From the NCBI GenBank assembly GCA_017543335.1, contig JAFYGE010000028.1, positions 1-46,500 of the forward strand: DNA of 46,500 nt, read 5' to 3'. Made by a program: the position numbers and the translations under genes. The stretch is from Ruminococcus sp. GTDB lineage: Bacteria; Bacillota; Clostridia; Oscillospirales; Ruminococcaceae. The notes below the pieces were generated by a model, which saw only the letters and a program-made list of their open reading frames with translations, did no database searches and was not told the DNA's origin. This document shows positions 1 to 7,495 of the stretch, in pieces. Position 1 is the stretch's first letter. The number at the start of each line of letters is the position of its first letter.

Positions 1-1472
1 GAGATTTCACGGCTTCTGATCGTGGCGATCAGTTTCTCGAATTGCGGAATTTCACCGATATTTGCAAACTCATCTAACAAACAGCGTACATGATTTTTTA
101 GCTTTCCGCCTGGGGAATTATCTGCTTTCGTGCAAAGCAGATTAAAAAGCTGGGAATACATGATAGCAACAAGGAAGTTGAAAGTCGCATCTGTATCGGA
201 GATGATTATGAACAATGCACTTAACTCGTCACCGAGGCGGTCGAGCTGAAGCTCATCGTAGGAGGTGATCTCCAAGACCTCATCTATTGCGAAAGGCGCA
301 AGTCGTGTGCTACAACTAATAAGAATAGACTTAGCCGTTTTTCCTGCAGCGAGCTTATACGCCTTGAATTGTTTGAGAGCGAAAGAGCCTAACCGTCTTT
401 GTTCGGCTTCGGGCGTAGTCTCAAACAAGTCCTGATATTCCTCGATTACTTCGGGATCGTCAGGTCTGGTGTCATTCAGCCAGTGTTCAAGAACCTCAAA
501 CTCAAGGTCGATAGCGTTCTTGAACTCCTCGTCATCCTCACGGCACTCAGAAGCGTTAATCATGTCGATCAGCGTCTCAAAGTTCCATTCTTCTTCGGGA
601 TACACGGCAAAGATAAAGGCAATATACGCAGTATAGAGCAGTTTCTCTGCTTTCACCCAAAAGTCATCGCCGGACGGCTGCTGAGATGATGATGTGTTTT
701 TGATAAGTACTTCCACAAAACGTAGAATGTCTTTTTCACGGTTTTTCTCCGAGATATAGGCGAAAGGGTTATAATGCATACTCTTTGCAAAGTCGATAGT
801 ATTAAAGACCTTGATCTTGTACGGCTGATAGATTGGCTGTTTTTTGCCGTTCTTGTCCGTCGTATACATCACTTTGCCGCTTTCGTCACGCATAGGGCGG
901 CCCCGCTCAAGCATCTTTCCGCACTCCACAAGCACCGTACCTTTCGGATCGGTAACAACGTAGCTGCTGTGCATCTGCATCAGGTTCGGTTTTACGAAAA
1001 ATCTGGTCTTACCTGATCCGGAACCACCGATTATAAGGCAGTTCTTGTTGCGGGCGTACTTCGGAGCGGATGGTTTGCCCATAGTCAGGTATTCCGTCTG
1101 AGTCAGGATCACATTGTTTTCAAAGCAGGAAGAATACATATATGGTTCTATGTCCTTTGCCGTACCCCATACGGCAGAGCCGTATTCTTCGCCCTGACGG
1201 AATTTCTTTCGGTTCTTCGACTTGACATAGATAACAAGTCTCATAATCCCTGCAACAATCAAGCCGAAAAGAAGATCATAGGGGTGTAAGCTGGGAAAGA
1301 CCTTTGCAAAAGCCGTTCCGAGGTTGCTCATGAAGGGCATCAGCTTTTCCTGAAAGCCATTGCCCTCAGCCGTTCGATACGCATAGCCGATCAGGTTACC
1401 GACATAAGAGAAAGCTACATAGGGAATCGCCTTGATGATCAGCTTTTTGAGCTTCTTCGAGTTGATCTGCAA
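1..1472 (-). CDS. VirD4/TraG-type conjugal coupling ATPase (C-terminus cut by window edge)
   Basis: This is the type IV coupling protein that links the relaxosome to the conjugation channel at the membrane. Reading the minus strand, the N-terminus is a hydrophobic membrane stretch (starting MQINSKKLKKLIIKAIPYV). A Walker A motif GGSGSGKT is read near 1010-1050, followed by VVTDPKGT. The Walker B region LDEFANIGEIPQFEKL is read at about 20-80. The rest lies beyond position 1. I chose the TTG at 1470-1472 because AAAGGGA lies 8 nt upstream and the membrane segment follows at once; no ATG fits in that frame nearby. It lies directly downstream of a PcfB-like gene, the usual order in Tn1549/CTn elements. 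Family assignment is confident; the start is less so. Confidence 0.88.
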   Translation of the reverse strand, partial: MQINSKKLKKLIIKAIPYVAFSYVGNLIGYAYRTAEGNGFQEKLMPFMSNLGTAFAKVFPSLHPYDLLFGLIVAGIMRLVIYVKSKNRKKFRQGEEYGSAVWGTAKDIEPYMYSSCFENNVILTQTEYLTMGKPSAPKYARNKNCLIIGGSGSGKTRFFVKPNLMQMHSSYVVTDPKGTVLVECGKMLERGRPMRDESGKVMYTTDKNGKKQPIYQPYKIKVFNTIDFAKSMHYNPFAYISEKNREKDILRFVEVLIKNTSSSQQPSGDDFWVKAEKLLYTAYIAFIFAVYPEEEWNFETLIDMINASECREDDEEFKNAIDLEFEVLEHWLNDTRPDDPEVIEEYQDLFETTPEAEQRRLGSFALKQFKAYKLAAGKTAKSILISCSTRLAPFAIDEVLEITSYDELQLDRLGDELSALFIIISDTDATFNFLVAIMYSQLFNLLCTKADNSPGGKLKNHVRCLLDEFANIGEIPQFEKLIATIRSREI

Positions 1473-1579
1473 TGATGCAGTCCCTTTCTGTCAGTATCGG
1501 CATAAAGAAAAGCCGTAAAAGTATCGTCAGCCCTTGCCCGTGGAACGGGGGCAGACTTAAAGGAATCGTAACCTCTCAT
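1439..1579 (-). CDS. Small 46-residue ORF coupled to the PcfB-like gene (doubtful)
   Basis: The start ATG overlaps the PcfB-like stop codon in an ATGA arrangement, and the frame runs 46 codons into the start of the VirD4 gene. The peptide begins MRGYDSFKSAP, is rich in Arg and Ser and matches no family I recognise. It may be a translational coupler that delivers ribosomes to the TTG start of virD4, or simply a chance frame. The ATGA overlap is the only positive evidence. Confidence 0.3.
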   Translation of the reverse strand: MRGYDSFKSAPVPRARADDTFTAFLYADTDRKGLHHCRSTRRSSKS

Positions 1580-2052
1580 CTTCTGTTCTCCCTTGTTTTC
1601 TCTCTCTGTTTCTGTTTGCGAGGCTTGCTTGACACACGAGCTGCTTCTTTGTGCATCTGCTCACGGGTGATCTCGCCGCGCTTCTTGGTCTTGTCCTGCC
1701 CCTTGCCGGCATACTCGGTAAATGCTTTCTTGAACTCCTCTGTCTTAGCAGCGGAAAAGAAAACATGATAAGTAGGCGGCTCGGTCTTTTTATCTGTTTT
1801 CAGGGCAAAATCAATGTCGTACTTCCTTGCGGTTTTCAGGAAATCACCGATATTCTCGTCTGATACCTCAATGCTGTCGAGCTTAGAAACGGACTTCTCC
1901 TGCAACTGCTTGTAGGTCATACGTCCTGTTTTCTCTGCCTTGCCGGACAAAAACTCCTGCAAGGCAGTTTTCAGCACATCAGCCGTGATCTTCTCAGCCT
2001 TGAATGAAATATCTATGGTTTTCCTTGCACCGCTCTCAAAATCCGAAGGCAT
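1576..2052 (-). CDS. PcfB-like DUF3801 conjugation accessory protein
   Basis: A 158-residue protein. It is preceded by the stop of the upstream gene in a TGATG one-base overlap and followed by virD4. The pattern of a first half with repeated Leu/Phe/Lys helices and a very basic, Arg/Lys-rich tail (KPRKQKQREKTRENRR) fits the DUF3801/PcfB family, which in Gram-positive conjugative systems helps the coupling protein contact the relaxosome. There is no signal peptide or membrane segment. Gene order (small protein, DUF3801, VirD4) is that of Tn1549-type elements. The molecular role is known only by family. Confidence 0.8.
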   Translation of the reverse strand: MPSDFESGARKTIDISFKAEKITADVLKTALQEFLSGKAEKTGRMTYKQLQEKSVSKLDSIEVSDENIGDFLKTARKYDIDFALKTDKKTEPPTYHVFFSAAKTEEFKKAFTEYAGKGQDKTKKRGEITREQMHKEAARVSSKPRKQKQREKTRENRR

Positions 2053-2330
2053 CAGGCGTCACCGCCTTTGCCTGCTTGAGACATCTCGAATGTGGAGAAT
2101 GCTTCACTCTGGAGCCATCTGATCAGCTCCGCCTTTGCATTCATAGCGGAAGCCTCGTCATCGAAGCTGCCGAGCAGAATAGCATCGTTCTTCTCGTCCA
2201 TACTCGTCACGCCGACAAGGTTATAGCCGAGAACATTCTCATCATCATCGAGTTCATCATCGACGAAAACAGCAAGCAGATTGCTGTAGTTGACGATAAT
2301 ACCGTCCTGGGTAATGATAGACTTAGCCAT
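2052..2330 (-). CDS. Small acidic conjugative-element protein, unknown function
   Basis: About 92 residues starting MAKSIITQDG. An in-frame ATG four codons further upstream (2342) sits directly on the AGAAAGG ribosome site, so I prefer the internal ATG at 2330, which has GGTGAAG spacing behind it. The protein is acidic, with a cluster DDELDDDE in the middle and an alternating beta/alpha feel. No domain is recognised. It ends one base into the DUF3801 gene and so is in the same transcript. Small proteins at this place are common in Tn1549-like elements, where their roles are mostly undefined. Confidence 0.7.
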   Translation of the reverse strand: MAKSIITQDGIIVNYSNLLAVFVDDELDDDENVLGYNLVGVTSMDEKNDAILLGSFDDEASAMNAKAELIRWLQSEAFSTFEMSQAGKGGDA

Positions 2331-2397
2331 GATCTTCACCATCCTTTCTGTTATGCTCTATGAGCTGGGGTAGGGTTTTGTAGCCTGGGATTGGTTG

Positions 2398-2640
2398 TTA
2401 GTCTTCCGGCTTCGGATTGAAATAGCCGAGCTTATCCCAGACCAGCTTGTCAGGACAGAAATAGCTGTATCTTGTGCCGTTATCAGCTTTCAGAGCATAT
2501 CCGAAGTCGAATACACCTTCACGCAGACCGCGCTTAAGATAATCCTCACTTCTGCCTGTAGCCTTTGCAATTTCGCTGATAGGAACATCACGGCACGTAA
2601 AGACCGGATCAGCTCTTGCAGGCTTTTGGGTTGCAGCCAT
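2398..2640 (-). CDS. Small DNA-binding-like protein of the conjugative element
   Basis: About 80 residues from MAATQKPARADP. The start at 2640 is set by GGAGGTGTACCT just upstream; an ATG six codons earlier overlaps that ribosome site and is rejected. The middle segment ISEIAKATGRSEDYLKRGLR reads like a helix-turn-helix of the MerR/excisionase sort, followed by a region with aromatic residues (FGYALKADNGTRYSYF). I infer a DNA-binding accessory protein; an excisionase cannot be claimed without the integrase, which is outside the window. It sits just downstream of the replication initiator gene. Confidence 0.65.
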   Translation of the reverse strand: MAATQKPARADPVFTCRDVPISEIAKATGRSEDYLKRGLREGVFDFGYALKADNGTRYSYFCPDKLVWDKLGYFNPKPED

Positions 2641-2663
2641 AGGTACACCTCCTTCCATAGCGG

Positions 2664-3611
2664 TCAGTCATTGTGACCGCCAAAGTCTCTCTTGACGGCA
2701 TATTCCGCCCATCTTGACTCAGCATTGTCCCTGAATCGCTTGCTGTTGGCTTCATTGAACAGGGTGCTGACAAGGTAACTCTCAAAGTTGTGGACATTGT
2801 CGATACGTTCCATCTGCTCGATAGCATTCTGAAGAACCTCAATATCGACCTTCAGCATTGCCGACTTAACGACCTCCCTGGGAAATTCCTGACCACAGAT
2901 ACGTTCCGTGGGTTTACGGGAACAGATTTGTCTGACGATCATCTGTACGATCTCCTCAGCCTCAGATTCATCTTTAAGCCATTCAGCGAAGTCAAAGAAG
3001 TCGATGTTCTGCTTAACAACGTCTGTATAAACAGCCTTTTCGCTTACATATCCGTCCATCTGTCTGTCATTTGCCGAATTATCAACAGTCCGCTGTGCGG
3101 CAGGTGCAGATGGATAGATTGATTCTTCTTCCATTGATTTTTCTTTTTTTGATTCTTCTTTGATTGTTATTTTATAAGCGTCCTGATTTTCAAGATGTGA
3201 TTGACCTTGATTTAGGTTTTCCGTATCAAGTAATTCCGTATCTTGCAAATCAGCGTCTTGCGAGGGTATAAAAATGGGACTGTCAACATTATCACAGGAC
3301 TGGTCCTCATCAGGGGCTTCATAAGGCTCATCATAGATGAGGTATTCCCAATCCACGATCCTGCCCTTCTCATAGACACGCTCCCTTTTGAGATACTTAG
3401 TTTCTTCGAGCTTTTTCAGAGCATTTGCAATCTTGGTAACACCTTCACCCATAACGGCTGCAAGCCCTCTGATCGTGAAGTTCCAGCCGTCAGACATGGA
3501 TACCATTGTGCAGTAAACTCCACGGGGGGAGCTTCCGACTCTCTTGTCCCTGAGAATCGTGTTGTAGATGATCGTAAAATCCTGCGTAAATTCCTTTCTC
3601 AGCTTTGGCAT
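2664..3611 (-). CDS. Replication-initiator-like protein (winged helix plus DUF6017-like C-terminus)
   Basis: About 315 residues from MPKLRKEF, with AGGAGGACGATATT ahead of the ATG at 3611; longer upstream frames lack a ribosome site. Residues about 15-95 form a winged-helix domain (SPRGVYCTMVSMSDGWNF, then GEGVTKIANALKKLEE) as in RepA_N/DnaD-type initiators of conjugative elements. A low-complexity acidic linker follows, and the last 100 residues match the DUF6017 pattern (DIEVLQNAIEQMERIDNVHN, then YLVSTLFNEAN). Such proteins likely allow the excised circle to replicate. It is the first gene of the leftward transcript, and the upstream DNA carries hairpins and a divergent promoter that could control it. 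Confidence 0.78.
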   Translation of the reverse strand: MPKLRKEFTQDFTIIYNTILRDKRVGSSPRGVYCTMVSMSDGWNFTIRGLAAVMGEGVTKIANALKKLEETKYLKRERVYEKGRIVDWEYLIYDEPYEAPDEDQSCDNVDSPIFIPSQDADLQDTELLDTENLNQGQSHLENQDAYKITIKEESKKEKSMEEESIYPSAPAAQRTVDNSANDRQMDGYVSEKAVYTDVVKQNIDFFDFAEWLKDESEAEEIVQMIVRQICSRKPTERICGQEFPREVVKSAMLKVDIEVLQNAIEQMERIDNVHNFESYLVSTLFNEANSKRFRDNAESRWAEYAVKRDFGGHND

Positions 3612-3716
3612 AATATCGTCCTCCTGCATTTTTGCTGTCAGATGTTCTTCATTCCGGGAATACATTCTCAAGCATAGAAAAAACCATCTTGAATTTGTTT
3701 ATTTTTACCAGAACGC

Positions 3717-3745
3717 TTGACAAAAGCAAATAGCCATGATATAAT
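3717..3745 (+). promoter_or_regulatory. Strong sigma-70 promoter with no ORF downstream
   Basis: A perfect TTGACA (3717-3722) and a perfect TATAAT (3740-3745) are separated by 17 bp. It faces away from the initiator gene toward the att site. The next 600 bases on this strand hold no plausible coding frame, so the product is probably an RNA. Confidence 0.75.
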
Positions 3746-3751
3746 AGGTAA

Positions 3752-3925
3752 AGTTGAATATATAGTCATTTGAACAGAATTGTGGGACAAATGACTATGA
3801 AACCACAAACGTGAAAGCTGTGCCGCCACGTTTGCAAGCCGGCTATGAATTGGCTTAGCAGAGCGTTTTAAGTTTTAGCAATAAAAAAGCCCCTCATTTC
3901 TGAGGAGCATTGCTGATCTATTTTG
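3752..3925 (+). ncRNA. Candidate structured or antisense RNA of the conjugative element
   Basis: Starting just after the orphan promoter, four hairpins follow one another. ATAGTCATTTG at 3762-3772 pairs with 3788-3798. CAAACGTG at 3806-3813 pairs with 3827-3834. AAGCC at 3836-3840 pairs with 3852-3856. A two-part stem runs from AGCAAT (3877) and CCTCA/TGAGG to ATTGCT (3914). All four stems are perfect inverted repeats. The position, upstream of and divergent from the initiator gene, is where antisense copy-number RNAs lie in plasmids and conjugative elements. This is inference; the RNA class is not recognised. Confidence 0.45.
3884..3914 (-). terminator. Minus-strand terminator/attenuator ahead of the initiator gene
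   Basis: On the minus strand CCTCAGAAATGAGG is followed by GGCTTTTTT, a standard intrinsic terminator. It sits between a possible minus-strand TTGACA (about 4010) and the initiator start at 3611, so it could act as a transcriptional attenuator in the leader. A 31-codon mini-ORF (MFHIMERCPLF...) on the same strand runs through it from 3970. The ORF has a poor ribosome site. Confidence 0.5.
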
Positions 3926-3941
3926 TTTTAGGCATAAAAAT

Positions 3942-3978
3942 AGCGGACAACGCTCCATGATATGGAACATCATCCGCT
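3942..3978. repeat. Long imperfect inverted repeat
   Basis: AGCGGA at 3942 pairs with TCCGCT ending at 3978, and CTCCAT pairs with ATGGAA around a GAT loop. The middle 5 bases are mismatched. It lies in the presumed leader of the initiator gene and could be an anti-terminator stem or a protein-binding site. Confidence 0.5.
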
Positions 3979-4190
3979 TATTGTTATGTATTTTGAGTTT
4001 ACTCTGAGAGTGTCAACAGCTCAGGCTTTACCGCAGATTTTGTGATTCTACCATTTCTACCGAGTAACAAGTCTGCCTATTGTCTACCGTGGGCTTCTAC
4101 CAAAACCGTCATTTTTCCCGTTTTTCAGAGATCGCGCAAATTCGGGAAATCTCGATTCTGCGCGCTTTGAAAGCTCGTAATTTCGGGAAC

Positions 4191-4230
4191 AAAACGGACT
4201 TAAAGGGACTCTAACGGACTAAAACGGAAC
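4191..4230. repeat. Four 10-bp tandem repeats next to the att site
   Basis: Successive 10-mers are AAAACGGACT, TAAAGGGACT, CTAACGGACT and AAAACGGAAC, consensus NNAACGGACT. The 10-bp period places each unit on the same helix face. They end 14 bp before the tRNA-derived core, a suitable position for integrase or excisionase arm sites. Confidence 0.65.
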
Positions 4231-4243
4231 AGAATTCTTAAAA

Positions 4244-4298
4244 CTTAAAATCCCTCGGAGTAAAATCCGTACCGGTTCAAGTCCGGTCAGCGGCACCA
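4244..4298 (+). other. Truncated 3' half of tRNA-Leu(UAA): att site and chromosomal boundary
   Basis: From an anticodon-loop CTTAAAA the sequence reads as the 3' half of a tRNA-Leu. It has the anticodon-stem 3' strand TCCCT, a long variable arm (CGGA-GTAAAA-TCCG), a T arm (ACCGG-TTCAAGT-CCGGT), an acceptor strand CAGCGGC, discriminator A and encoded CCA ending at 4298. The bases upstream give no anticodon 5' strand, D arm or acceptor 5' strand, so the gene is cut at the anticodon. This fits integration of the element into tRNA-Leu, with the intact, regenerated gene expected at the other element end beyond the left edge. It is not a functional tRNA here. Confidence 0.82.
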
Positions 4299-4307
4299 AT
4301 CAGCATG

Positions 4308-4332
4308 AACCGCACTTTCTGTGCGGTTTTTT
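4308..4332 (+). terminator. Terminator of the displaced tRNA-Leu gene
   Basis: AACCGCAC pairs with GTGCGGTT around TTTCT and is followed by six T. It lies 10 bases after the tRNA CCA end and was presumably the original tRNA terminator. Confidence 0.85.
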
Positions 4333-4349
4333 ATTTATCATATTGCCTA

Positions 4350-4378
4350 TAGACAAATTTTATGAAATGTGATATACT
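4350..4378 (+). promoter_or_regulatory. Sigma-70-type promoter for the membrane protein and dockerin genes
   Basis: TAGACA (4350-4355), a 17-bp spacer and TATACT (4373-4378) lie 27 bp ahead of the GTG start at 4406. Confidence 0.6.
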
Positions 4379-4405
4379 CTATGTAAAAGAAAAGGAGAGT
4401 TTTTC

Positions 4406-4645
4406 GTGTCTGATAAACTTAAAATATTGATCTCTGCCGCAATTTCATCAATTTTTACTTTATTTCCTTTAGAACTTCTCAGCTCCTTTGCTGCTGATGA
4501 CAGCTCGCACTCTCCTTCAAAAGGGGTAACTATTTTAATAGTTCTTCTTATTTTTACTGTTTCATCGGTCATTTCCGCATTTATAACATTCAGGTTCCGC
4601 AGGAAAAGGTCAAATGAAAAAGATAAAAATAAGCTCGACCGCTAA
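4406..4645 (+). CDS. Small two-helix membrane protein, unknown function
   Basis: 79 residues with a GTG start at 4406 preceded by AAAGGAGAG. Residues about 5-28 (ILISAAISSIFTLFPLELLS) and 41-63 (VTILIVLLIFTVSSVISAF) are hydrophobic segments joined by a short Ser-rich loop. The tail is strongly charged (RFRRKRSNEKDKNKLDR) and probably cytosolic. No family is recognised. It lies 37 bp upstream of a secreted dockerin protein and likely shares its transcript. It is the first chromosomal gene after the conjugative element. Confidence 0.7.
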   Translation: MSDKLKILISAAISSIFTLFPLELLSSFAADDSSHSPSKGVTILIVLLIFTVSSVISAFITFRFRRKRSNEKDKNKLDR

Positions 4646-4682
4646 TATGACTTTTTGTCACCATTATCAGGAGGTTAAATTA

Positions 4683-5564
4683 ATGAAGATCAAACCGCTA
4701 ATAGCTTTATTGACAGCGTCCGCAATGTGGACAGCATCTGCTCCGATGCAGACTCTGGCACTCGGCAAACTGACATCTAATGTCTCTCAGACTGACCCAC
4801 AGAAGCCTGTTACATATACCCTCACCTGTCTTGATTTCAACGGAAATGTCTTCACTAAAGTGACGGTTTCTAAAAATGAGATAATTGACTACTCTAAGAT
4901 CGATACGTCCACTATGAAAGAACACGTCGATGTGAATACTGAACGTGCTTTCGCTGCTTGGGACAAAACTCCCATGACAATTACTCAGAATACCACCATA
5001 AAAGCTCTTTCACGTACTGCTGTTATTTCATTAAAACAGTACCCTACAATAAAAACATATCTCGCTGATAAAGGAAAAATCTTTTCAAACGGTCTTAAAG
5101 TCGTCATAACAATTACTACTCAGACCAATACTCTCGATAAGGACGGCAAATACAAGGAAACTGTTTCTGCGACAGATATCACTTCTACCTGCACAATTCA
5201 GCCTAATACACTTGACGATGCTTTCAAAAACAGCGATAAGGCTACTATTTCAGTTTATCCAATCGGACAGAATAAGTCCATAGGTTCTTATGAGATCAAT
5301 TATGTGCCAAATATCGGTGACGTTGATGATAGCGGAGATATAGACGGCTCTGATGCAGGTCTTATCCTCAGTCACTATGCTAACAACGGAAGTGTTGAAG
5401 GGTATGTTCCTAATGAGCTCGTTGTCAAAAACGGCGATATAAATTTTGACGGCTCCGTTGACGGCTCTGATGCGTCACTTGCTTTGAGCTTTTACGCACT
5501 TCGCTCAAATAACCCCGATATGACTCTCGATACCTTCCTTATAGACTGCGGCTTGCATCCATGA
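4683..5564 (+). CDS. Secreted dockerin-containing protein, no catalytic domain recognised
   Basis: About 293 residues starting MKIKPLIALL, with AGGAGGTTAAATTA before the ATG at 4683; an in-frame ATG 23 codons earlier falls inside the upstream gene. Residues 1-28 are a signal peptide. The middle is beta-rich with a WDKTPMTITQNTTI segment like bacterial repeat/Ig-like modules. The C-terminus is a type I dockerin with two calcium-loop repeats, DVDDSGDIDGSDAGLILSHY and DINFDGSVDGSDASLALSFY. It should attach to a cohesin-bearing scaffoldin at the cell surface. Its dockerin differs from that of the GH9 enzyme at 40712, so the two may bind different cohesins. The functional target is unknown. Confidence 0.85.
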   Translation: MKIKPLIALLTASAMWTASAPMQTLALGKLTSNVSQTDPQKPVTYTLTCLDFNGNVFTKVTVSKNEIIDYSKIDTSTMKEHVDVNTERAFAAWDKTPMTITQNTTIKALSRTAVISLKQYPTIKTYLADKGKIFSNGLKVVITITTQTNTLDKDGKYKETVSATDITSTCTIQPNTLDDAFKNSDKATISVYPIGQNKSIGSYEINYVPNIGDVDDSGDIDGSDAGLILSHYANNGSVEGYVPNELVVKNGDINFDGSVDGSDASLALSFYALRSNNPDMTLDTFLIDCGLHP

Positions 5565-5608
5565 TTTTGTCAGTCTGATGCTTTTTTAAAGTTTTTTCAC
5601 TTTACCTA

Positions 5609-5637
5609 TTGAAATTTATGCGGTTTTATTGTATAAT
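5609..5637 (+). promoter_or_regulatory. glyA promoter
   Basis: TTGAAA (5609-5614), 17 bp and TATAAT (5632-5637) give a start point about 50 bp before glyA. The short leader leaves no room for a riboswitch. Confidence 0.75.
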
Positions 5638-5696
5638 TATATGGTAAATATTCGTATAAGTTTATTTCTTAAATATTTTTCAAAGGAGTGCTTAAA

Positions 5697-6953
5697 ATGT
5701 ACAACGATCTTATGGATTCAATCGGTTTCGTTAAAAGCTATGACCCTGCTGTTGGCGAAGCTATGGACAAGGAACTCGCTCGTCAGCAGAGAAACCTCGA
5801 ACTTATCGCAAGTGAGAATATCGTTTCCCCTGCTGTAATGGCTGCTATGGGCAGTGTTCTTACTAATAAATATGCTGAGGGTTATCCTGGTAAACGTTAC
5901 TACGGCGGATGTCAGTGCGTTGATGAGGTAGAGACTATCGCTATTGAAAGAGCTTGCAAACTCTTCGGTGCTAAGTACGCTAACGTTCAGCCTCATTCAG
6001 GTGCTCAGGCTAACACTGCTGTTTACTTCGCTCTTCTCCAGCCTGGCGATACTGTTCTCGGTATGAGCCTTGCAGACGGCGGTCACCTCACTCACGGTTC
6101 ACCTGTTAATATCTCCGGTAAGTTCTTCAACTTCGTTTCTTACGGCCTTGATGACGAGACTGAGACAATAAATTATGATGAGGTCTACAAGCTCGCAAAC
6201 AAGAATAAGCCTAAGCTTATCGTTGCAGGTGCTTCTGCTTATCCTCGTGCTCTCGATTTTAAGCGTCTCTCAGAGATTGCAAGAGCTGTCGGTGCTCTCC
6301 TTATGGTTGATATGGCTCATATCGCTGGTCTCGTTGCTGCCGGCTGCCACGAGTCACCTGTTCCTTATGCTGACATCGTTACAACTACAACTCACAAGAC
6401 ACTCCGTGGACCAAGAGGCGGTCTCATCCTCACAAATAACGAGTTCCTCGCTAAGAAGATCAATTCCGCTATATTCCCAGGTACTCAGGGCGGTCCTCTT
6501 ATGCATACTATCGCTGCTAAGGCTGTTTGCTTCGGTGAGGCTCTCAAGCCTGAGTTCAAGGATTATCAGCAGAGAATAGTCGCTAACGCTAAGGCTCTCG
6601 CTGACGGTCTCCTCAAGAGAGGCTTTAACCTCGTTTCCGGCGGTACTGATAACCACCTTATGCTCGTTGACCTCCGTCCTTTCAATATCACCGGTAAGGA
6701 GCTTGAGCACAGACTCGATGAGGTCTATATCACTGTTAATAAAAACGCTATTCACAATGACCCTGAAAAGCCTTTCGTAACAAGCGGTATCAGAATCGGT
6801 ACTCCTGCTGTTACTACAAGAGGTCTCGGCGTTGAGGAAATGGAAAAGATCGCTGAGTATATTTACCTCTGTGCTACTGATTTCGAAAACAAGGCTGACG
6901 AGATCCGTGCCGGCGTTAACGCTATCTGCGAGAAGTTCCCACTTTATAAGTAA
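5697..6953 (+). CDS. glyA: Serine hydroxymethyltransferase
   Basis: This PLP enzyme converts serine and tetrahydrofolate to glycine and methylene-THF in the cytosol. The 418-residue protein has the usual length. It carries [20 protein letters not shown] near the N-terminus, the substrate region [15 protein letters not shown], and the PLP-lysine motif [17 protein letters not shown] around residue 225. The ATG at 5697 follows AAAGGAG; a GTG three codons earlier overlaps that site. Codon use is strongly biased to CTC and GCT as in highly expressed genes here. It has its own promoter and terminator, so it is monocistronic. Confidence 0.97.
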   Translation: MYNDLMDSIGFVKSYDPAVGEAMDKELARQQRNLELIASENIVSPAVMAAMGSVLTNKYAEGYPGKRYYGGCQCVDEVETIAIERACKLFGAKYANVQPHSGAQANTAVYFALLQPGDTVLGMSLADGGHLTHGSPVNISGKFFNFVSYGLDDETETINYDEVYKLANKNKPKLIVAGASAYPRALDFKRLSEIARAVGALLMVDMAHIAGLVAAGCHESPVPYADIVTTTTHKTLRGPRGGLILTNNEFLAKKINSAIFPGTQGGPLMHTIAAKAVCFGEALKPEFKDYQQRIVANAKALADGLLKRGFNLVSGGTDNHLMLVDLRPFNITGKELEHRLDEVYITVNKNAIHNDPEKPFVTSGIRIGTPAVTTRGLGVEEMEKIAEYIYLCATDFENKADEIRAGVNAICEKFPLYK

Positions 6954-6966
6954 TTTCTTAATATTT

Positions 6967-6993
6967 AGGGACGGACGTGCTGTCCGTCCCTTT
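6967..6993 (+). terminator. glyA terminator
   Basis: GGGACGGAC pairs with GTCCGTCCC around GTGCT, then TTT and an A/T run. Confidence 0.8.
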
Positions 6994-7016
6994 AAAATTA
7001 TATAATGGAGTAAGTT

Positions 7017-7478
7017 ATGAACAAAATCCGTCAGGCAACAAAATCCGATGCTTCAAGAGTAGCAGAAATTATAGTGACCAATTACCGTGTGAATTTCTAT
7101 CCATTTTTCAAAAACGACCCATTCTATTTCGGAGAACTGAACGTAATGGACACGGCTAATAAATTTCTGAATGATGCCGACATGATAAAAAGGACTTATG
7201 TCTATGATGACGGTATCATTAAAGGAGTCATGCGAGTCAGTGGAAATGAGCTTGAAAAATTATATGTTGAACCACAGTTTCAAAGTCAGGGAATCGGTGC
7301 GAAACTGCTTGAATACGCAGTAAATGAGTGTAATATTTCTTTTCTGTGGGCACTGGAGTATAACACGAGAGGTATTGCTTTTTATAAAAGTCACGGATTC
7401 AAGCTCACAGGCGAAAAAATGATAGAGGACGAATGGGTGCCGCTTTTGAAAATGGATCTCGCTGATAATTTTAAATAA
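7017..7478 (+). CDS. GNAT-family N-acetyltransferase
   Basis: 153 residues starting MNKIRQATKSDASRVAEII, the typical first strand and helix of a GNAT fold. The acetyl-CoA loop is at about residues 85-100: VEPQFQSQGIGAKLLEYAV contains the Q/R-x-x-G-x-G/A signature. The later segment GIAFYKSHGFKLTGEK is the conserved motif B. The acceptor substrate cannot be told. GGAG lies 6 nt before the ATG. It is followed 17 bp later by rarA with which it may be co-transcribed. Confidence 0.88.
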   Translation: MNKIRQATKSDASRVAEIIVTNYRVNFYPFFKNDPFYFGELNVMDTANKFLNDADMIKRTYVYDDGIIKGVMRVSGNELEKLYVEPQFQSQGIGAKLLEYAVNECNISFLWALEYNTRGIAFYKSHGFKLTGEKMIEDEWVPLLKMDLADNFK

Positions 7479-7495
7479 GGTAAAGGAGAAAAACA

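Noticed and set aside
1557-1766. A 69-codon minus-strand frame beginning MFSFPLLRQRSS
   Set aside because: It lies in another frame inside the DUF3801 gene with no ribosome site.
4043-4101. Four TCTACC hexamers (4047, 4056, 4083, 4096) as iterons
   Set aside because: Spacing is irregular (9, 27 and 13 bp) and the unit is short, so chance cannot be excluded.
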